DNA of 64,000 nucleotides, taken from positions 2,644,248 to 2,708,247 of the forward strand of contig JABTUN010000001.1 in assembly GCA_015075365.1 (NCBI GenBank), written 5' to 3'. The notes under the pieces are model-generated. The model had not been told where the DNA came from. It ran no database searches and saw only the letters and a list, made by a program, of their open reading frames with translations. Shown here one piece after another: positions 60,826 to 64,000 of this stretch; the stretch's first letter is position 1; every line of letters begins with the position of its first letter. The position numbers and the translations under genes were made by a program. This DNA comes from Verrucomicrobiaceae bacterium. GTDB taxonomy: Bacteria; Verrucomicrobiota; Verrucomicrobiia; Verrucomicrobiales; Verrucomicrobiaceae.

Positions 60826-61599
60826 TCATTTTACCACCAGCGCCGCGCTCACCTCGCCGTTTTCGCCGGCGGTGAAGGTGCGGTGCCGGCCGTTCACTTC
60901 GTGGACGATGACGAGCGCCTTGTTCCAGCCGGGCGTGGGATCAGCGCCCAGCCACTGCGGATTCGCGTAAAATCGCGCGCCCGGCTCGTCGAGATAGGAT
61001 TTCACACGGTCGGTGACATCGACAAATGCCGTGCCGGAGCCATACACGGCGGAGACCAGTTTCACTGGCACCCGATCCGGCGCGGGCGCGGGTTTGCCGT
61101 TGGGCAGCAGCTTGGTGAATGAGGCGTCCGCGATGCCCAGGGACAGCGACTTCGTGTTCCAGAGGTTTTCAAACTTCGCCAGGTCGCACACGCCGGCCAT
61201 CTCGATGAGATCGCCCTCACGCAGCGTCGCGATCTTCGGCAGCATCTGGTCGTGCTTCCACCGGCTGGCGAAGACGCGGATGTGGTAGCCTTCGTCATTC
61301 GGCAGGTAGGACCACACCACGAAGCGCTCCCAGAAATCCACGCCGCGCACCTTGAAGCGCATCGTCGCGGGGCGGTGGGTGTCCACGAGCCTCGTTTTGA
61401 GCAGGCCGTTGGCCACCTCCTTCTGCGCCTCGCTCCAGTTGCGCGCGTTCTCCGGCTCCATGGCCTTCGGGATCACGGCCAGGAAGTCCTGAAACGTGCG
61501 CAGCGGTTTCGGCGGCCTCGGTTTCGCCCCGTCATCCGCCGCGTGCAGGAAACAAGGCGGTGCGAGGGCGAGAAGGAGCACAATGGGCGTGAGTTTCAT
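60826..61599 (-). CDS. Secreted protein of unknown function, two-domain
   Basis: 257 aa with a signal peptide (MKLTPIVLLLALAPPCFLHA, cleavage after residue 20). The start at 61599 was preferred over in-frame codons up to 61686, which would add a charged stretch before the leader. The middle part (RFKVRGVDFWERFVVWSYLP, GYHIRVFASRWKHDQ, LREGDLIEMAGVCDL) has the look of an OB-fold-like barrel. The C-terminal 80 residues (VPVKLVSAVYGSGTAFVDVT, then WNKALVIVHEVNGRHRTFTA) resemble a small beta-sandwich domain often attached to exported proteins in Verrucomicrobiota and Planctomycetota. I cannot name the family. It converges with the sulfatase gene across a hairpin, so shared regulation is not implied. 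Confidence 0.75.
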   Translation of the reverse strand: MKLTPIVLLLALAPPCFLHAADDGAKPRPPKPLRTFQDFLAVIPKAMEPENARNWSEAQKEVANGLLKTRLVDTHRPATMRFKVRGVDFWERFVVWSYLPNDEGYHIRVFASRWKHDQMLPKIATLREGDLIEMAGVCDLAKFENLWNTKSLSLGIADASFTKLLPNGKPAPAPDRVPVKLVSAVYGSGTAFVDVTDRVKSYLDEPGARFYANPQWLGADPTPGWNKALVIVHEVNGRHRTFTAGENGEVSAALVVK

Positions 61600-62052
61600 A
61601 CGGGCGGAGTGTCGTGAGCGGGATCGTGGAATGCAACGGGCGATCCTTGGGCTTGATGCGGTTGTTGTCTGTAAAGAACGCGTCAAAGGAGCTCCGGTAT
61701 GCGCAGATGATGGAGAGGTGTGACGGACAAGCCTCTCTGGTCATGCACATTCCCCACCTCGGCCGTAGGTATTGCGGCCGGAGTTGTGCGCGCTCTCGCC
61801 CGAATCGCGGGCATTTCGTTCCGAGGTGCGCGCATTCTCCGCCGAAATGTCCGAATCCGAGCTCGGCTTTGAGAATGCAGGCTGGTTTTCAGTGTTTTGG
61901 ACAAAACGCCTCAAACCGCGCGTCGGTGAAGGCGATGACGTGGGTTGAACCGCATCGCGGTCCCGTCAGGGGCGTGGCGAGGTCGCGTGGCCTTCGGGTG
62001 CGGCGGAACGCTGTTGGGTTTCACGGATGCGCTGGTCCAGGCCGAAGTGACT
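61600..62052. other. Gene-free intergenic stretch with one dispersed-repeat copy
   Basis: This 453-bp stretch lies upstream of the minus-strand secreted protein and downstream of the 4-TM protein. Open frames crossing it have poor composition and no ribosome-binding sites. The only structure noted is a short inverted repeat ACCGC-ATC-GCGGT followed by the 16-mer at 61957-61972, which recurs near 63800. Confidence 0.55.
61948..61972. repeat. Dispersed intergenic repeat, copy A
   Basis: The 16-mer GCGGTCCCGTCAGGGG (61957-61972) is identical to 63800-63815, and the flanks GAAC(C)GC(C)AT match as well (GAACCGCATC here, GAACGCCAT there). In this copy the repeat overlaps a small ACCGC/GCGGT hairpin. 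It is probably a family of short intergenic elements. Confidence 0.65.
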
Positions 62053-62490
62053 TCAAGAATGATCCCGCCGTGCCGGTTTCACCAGCAGGACACCCAGCAC
62101 AAAGACCACCAGCAAGGCGAGCGCTCCGGGCCATGGCACCTGTGCTCCAGTCCAGGAAGCGAGGCGGTGAGAAAGAAAAGCCGTGGCACCGAAGACCGGA
62201 AGTCCCACCGCCAGCATGGCCAGACGCGCCCAGGGCTGTGCCCTCCGCCGCAGAGCCCAGAGAAGAATCGCCAGGGCCAGTCCGGTGGCGAGGTGCGTGC
62301 TGCCGTAACCATTGAGCAAGGTGCGCAGCACGGCCTGGCTGCCCGGGTCGAGCTCCGTCCACGCCCGCCCCAGCGCCTCCTCATGGTAGGGCATCGGCTT
62401 CGCGGCGGTCACATAGACCAGCCCCAGCCCGATCTCGGAAAGGGCGCACACCGAGAGGCAGATCAGGGCGATGGCATGGCGGAGCGTCAT
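62053..62490 (-). CDS. Small integral membrane protein, four predicted TM helices, unknown function
   Basis: 145 aa from the ATG at 62490. Four hydrophobic segments are visible: ALICLSVCALSEIGLGLVYV; THLATGLALAILLWAL; LAMLAVGLPVFGATAFL; and LALLVVFVLGVLLV, with Arg-rich loops (RRRAQPWAR) indicating topology. The short loop AWTELDPGSQAVLRTLLNGY between TM1 and TM2 is the most distinctive part. Hydrophobicity and topology argue strongly that this strand is coding and that the open plus-strand frame (composition rich in Gln, His, Arg) is not. Similar four-helix proteins are common and mostly uncharacterised; I do not assign a family. Confidence 0.75.
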   Translation of the reverse strand: MTLRHAIALICLSVCALSEIGLGLVYVTAAKPMPYHEEALGRAWTELDPGSQAVLRTLLNGYGSTHLATGLALAILLWALRRRAQPWARLAMLAVGLPVFGATAFLSHRLASWTGAQVPWPGALALLVVFVLGVLLVKPARRDHS

Positions 62491-62861
62491 GAGGCAGGCT
62501 GGGGGGCGGCGAAGGATTTCCTGAAAATCTTGCCCTCGCAACGTGGCGTTCAGGAAGATGAAAACCTCGGATGGCTCGGAGGAATTGGCCGCGAGGTTTG
62601 GGGGGGGAATGATGGTGGGGAAAAGGATGCTTCAGCGGGTTGGTTTGGATATGCTTTTATCCGCCATCCTTTGCCTGAATTCGGGCGTGCAAACGGGCTG
62701 TGATCCTCAAGTGCGGTGGTGGAGATGCTCGTGGCCCGTGTTTGTTGATTTGTTGCTGCCTGACGACGTTTTCCTGCCCGGGCTCCCGAAAAGAAAACCT
62801 TGGCCGGTTTCGTTGTGGCAATGGCTGTTGATCCGTATTCACAACTCGAACGAAAAACATC
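62491..62861. other. 371-bp divergent gap with possible promoter
   Basis: No gene is visible between the divergent membrane-protein and secreted-protein genes. It contains a G-run (around 62599-62606) and, near its right end, a candidate promoter for the 62862 gene. Overlapping open frames lack start signals. Confidence 0.5.
62813..62841 (+). promoter_or_regulatory. Weak promoter candidate for the 62862 gene
   Basis: TTGTGG (62813-62818), a 17-bp spacer and TATTCA (62836-62841) lie 20 nt before the ATG at 62862. The -10 half resembles the TATTCT seen before the cyclophilin-FN3 gene. Matches to consensus are only partial. Confidence 0.3.
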
Positions 62862-63452
62862 ATGAACCCTCAGCGCGCCTCCCTCCCCCGGCTTCCTCTG
62901 CTCGTCCTGACCTCCTGCGCGCTGCTGGCAGCGCTGCCCGGGGCGGCCTTGGCGCAGGCTTTCAGCGGCAACCTGCTACTGGTCGCCAAGGGCGAGGTGG
63001 AGGTTTATCACAATGGCAGAAAGATCGTGCTGCGGGACAAGGCCGACGACCAGCAGCATTTCCGCGTCAAGCTGCCGGAACGGAGCTTCAGCGCCGGGGA
63101 TGTGATCGTGCTGCGGGTTCGCTCGCCCTACGTCTATCGGGCCATCTCAGCGGCCGTCAATCTGGCGAAAAAAGAAGGCCAGATTCCCATCAAGAAGGAG
63201 CACTGGCGTTTCCTGGGAGCGAACACCGACCCGCGCAAGATCACCGCCGCCACCCTCCAGGCCAGCCAGGAGATGCCTGCCTCCGCCGAACCCGATGGCA
63301 ACGGCGAGGCAGAGCGCGAGAAACTCGGCTTCCTCCCGGCCTCAGGCAACGGCAGCGACTGGGTCAAAACCGCTGACAATCTCAAAAGTCCATATTGCAT
63401 CGGCTTTCTCATCACCCAGGAGATGCTGGACACCCGCCAGCCGGTGAAATGA
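62862..63452 (+). CDS. Exported protein of unknown function
   Basis: 196 aa. The leader MNPQRASLPRLPLLVLTSCA is ambiguous: L-T-S-C at residues 16-19 fits a lipobox, but the hydrophobic region continues to ALA-QAFSG (after residue 31), a good signal peptidase I site. Residues 35-100 (LLLVAKGEVEVYHNGRKIVL, then DDQQHFRVKLPERSFSAGDV and DVIVLRVRSPYVYRAISAAV) are beta-rich and look like a small barrel or jelly-roll. The C-terminal half (TAATLQASQEMPASAEPDGN, DWVKTADNLKSPYCIGFLI) is less structured. Proteins of this appearance are common in Verrucomicrobiota, but I do not know a function. It follows the divergent gap and is not clearly in an operon. Confidence 0.75.
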   Translation: MNPQRASLPRLPLLVLTSCALLAALPGAALAQAFSGNLLLVAKGEVEVYHNGRKIVLRDKADDQQHFRVKLPERSFSAGDVIVLRVRSPYVYRAISAAVNLAKKEGQIPIKKEHWRFLGANTDPRKITAATLQASQEMPASAEPDGNGEAEREKLGFLPASGNGSDWVKTADNLKSPYCIGFLITQEMLDTRQPVK

Positions 63453-63693
63453 GGGCGCGTGTCGAGGGCGGACCGCGACCGCTCTGGCGATGAACCGGCC
63501 CATGGCTGTCAGCATCGGCGGGAGGAATCATTGCGTGGCCGGCATCCGCCTCCGGGGCTGCATGACATTGCAGGCCGGGTTCCAAAGGTCCGCTTCAAGG
63601 CTCGGAGGCTTGCGCGCCAGGGGCGAAGGGTCGTTCGCAAGGCTGCTGGGCGTGAGGTGACGTTTGAGTCCGACGATCGAAAGGACGCTCATG

Positions 63694-63757
63694 GAACCGC
63701 AAAGCGGTTCTGGCATGCAGCCCAAGGGTGCCGGGCCACAGCGAGGGCTCCCTTGGG
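63694..63757. repeat. Paired intergenic hairpins
   Basis: GAACCGC-AAA-GCGGTTC (63694-63710) and CCCAAGGG...CCCTTGGG (63721-63728 with 63750-63757) are perfect inverted repeats in the 548-bp gene-free end of the window (63453-64000). A second copy of the dispersed 16-mer lies nearby at 63800-63815. No coding sequence is credible in this interval. Confidence 0.7.
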
Positions 63758-63790
63758 AAGCAGATGCCGCATCCTCCCGCCCGGTTTTCG

Positions 63791-63815
63791 GAACGCCATG
63801 CGGTCCCGTCAGGGG
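63791..63815. repeat. Dispersed intergenic repeat, copy B
   Basis: Identical over 16 bases (63800-63815) to 61957-61972 and preceded by a similar GAACGCCAT flank. It lies about 86 bp before the 21-bp tandem array. Confidence 0.65.
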
Positions 63816-63900
63816 GGAGTTGAAGGCGTTGCGGCCGTTGGGGGCCTGGCACCTGGGTGGGGCAGATGTGGGTTCCCAGGTCTCGCGGGGGGCTTCCCCG

Positions 63901-64000
63901 GTGGCGCGGAGGGAGCCCCCCGTGGCGCGGAGGGAGCCCCCCGTGGCGCGGAGGGAGCCCCCCGGGGCGCGGAGGTAGCCCCCCGTGGCGCGGAGGGAGC
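63901..64000. repeat. 21-bp minisatellite running off the window end
   Basis: Units start at 63901, 63922, 63943, 63964 and 63985 (the last one partial, cut by the window). The first three are identical (GTGGCGCGGAGGGAGCCCCC plus C); the fourth has two substitutions, one of which makes an in-frame TAG. The unit matches the first half of the 42-bp unit at 3021-3272 at 14 of 21 positions. Confidence 0.92.

Noticed and set aside
61945..62703. 252-codon plus-strand open frame over the 4-TM gene
   Set aside because: Rich in Gln, His, Arg and Gly with no features; the minus strand encodes four clean membrane helices.
63901..64000. 21-bp repeats as part of a coding gene
   Set aside because: A TAG occurs in the fourth copy in the only frame with upstream continuity, and no start or composition supports a protein.

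Overview
The window looks like chromosome from a GC-rich Verrucomicrobiota bacterium of the Prosthecobacter/Verrucomicrobiaceae type. Pointers are three giant autotransporter-associated beta-strand repeat proteins ending in PEP-CTERM sorting tails, delta-60 and GloVer repeat proteins, a Tat-exported Gfo/Idh/MocA oxidoreductase, and a secreted sulfatase. No rRNA, tRNA, CRISPR array or transposase was recognised.

Layout. (1) 1-1204: the 3' end of an agmatine deiminase gene and a complete ribonuclease PH gene. (2) 1450-3738, minus strand: a small accessory cassette with a Cro/CI-like HTH protein, a 236-aa protein of unknown function and a 135-aa tail-fibre/collagen-like protein, interrupted by a 42-bp minisatellite. 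(3) 3974-15789, plus strand: secreted proteins, namely a 2162-aa delta-60/GloVer protein with an embedded trypsin-like protease, a small putative lipoprotein, an M23 peptidase and a 1161-aa FN3/Ig protein with a cyclophilin domain. (4) 15776-17918: a lipid-type trio of GT2 glycosyltransferase and PlsC-like acyltransferase (minus strand) divergent from a FabZ-like dehydratase. (5) 18073-57133: three head-to-tail giant PEP-CTERM proteins of 4518, 4506 and 3902 aa, filling 39 kb. (6) 57271-63452: Gfo/Idh/MocA oxidoreductase, a strong terminator, a hairpin-repeat array, a sulfatase, and three small exported or membrane proteins. (7) 63453-64000: intergenic repeats ending in a 21-bp tandem array that runs off the window.

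How the genes fit together. Almost everything from 3974 on is predicted to be exported. The giants carry Sec signal peptides, long beta-helix-type repeat regions and PEP-CTERM tails, so they are expected to be sorted by an exosortase encoded elsewhere. The two large proteins at 3974 and 12304 lack that tail and instead share another C-terminal region (Ca-loop-like segment plus a Y-x-L/V...W...F domain), which suggests a second sorting route. The Tat oxidoreductase and the sulfatase fit polysaccharide turnover outside the cytoplasm.

The most interesting material is the giant tandem family, with an internal restart of the N-terminal cap module and a patch of near-identical DNA between copies 1 and 2. 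Next come the hairpin array at 58935-59142, where stems vary but GAA/TTC loops are constant, and the related 42-bp and 21-bp minisatellites at the two ends of the window.
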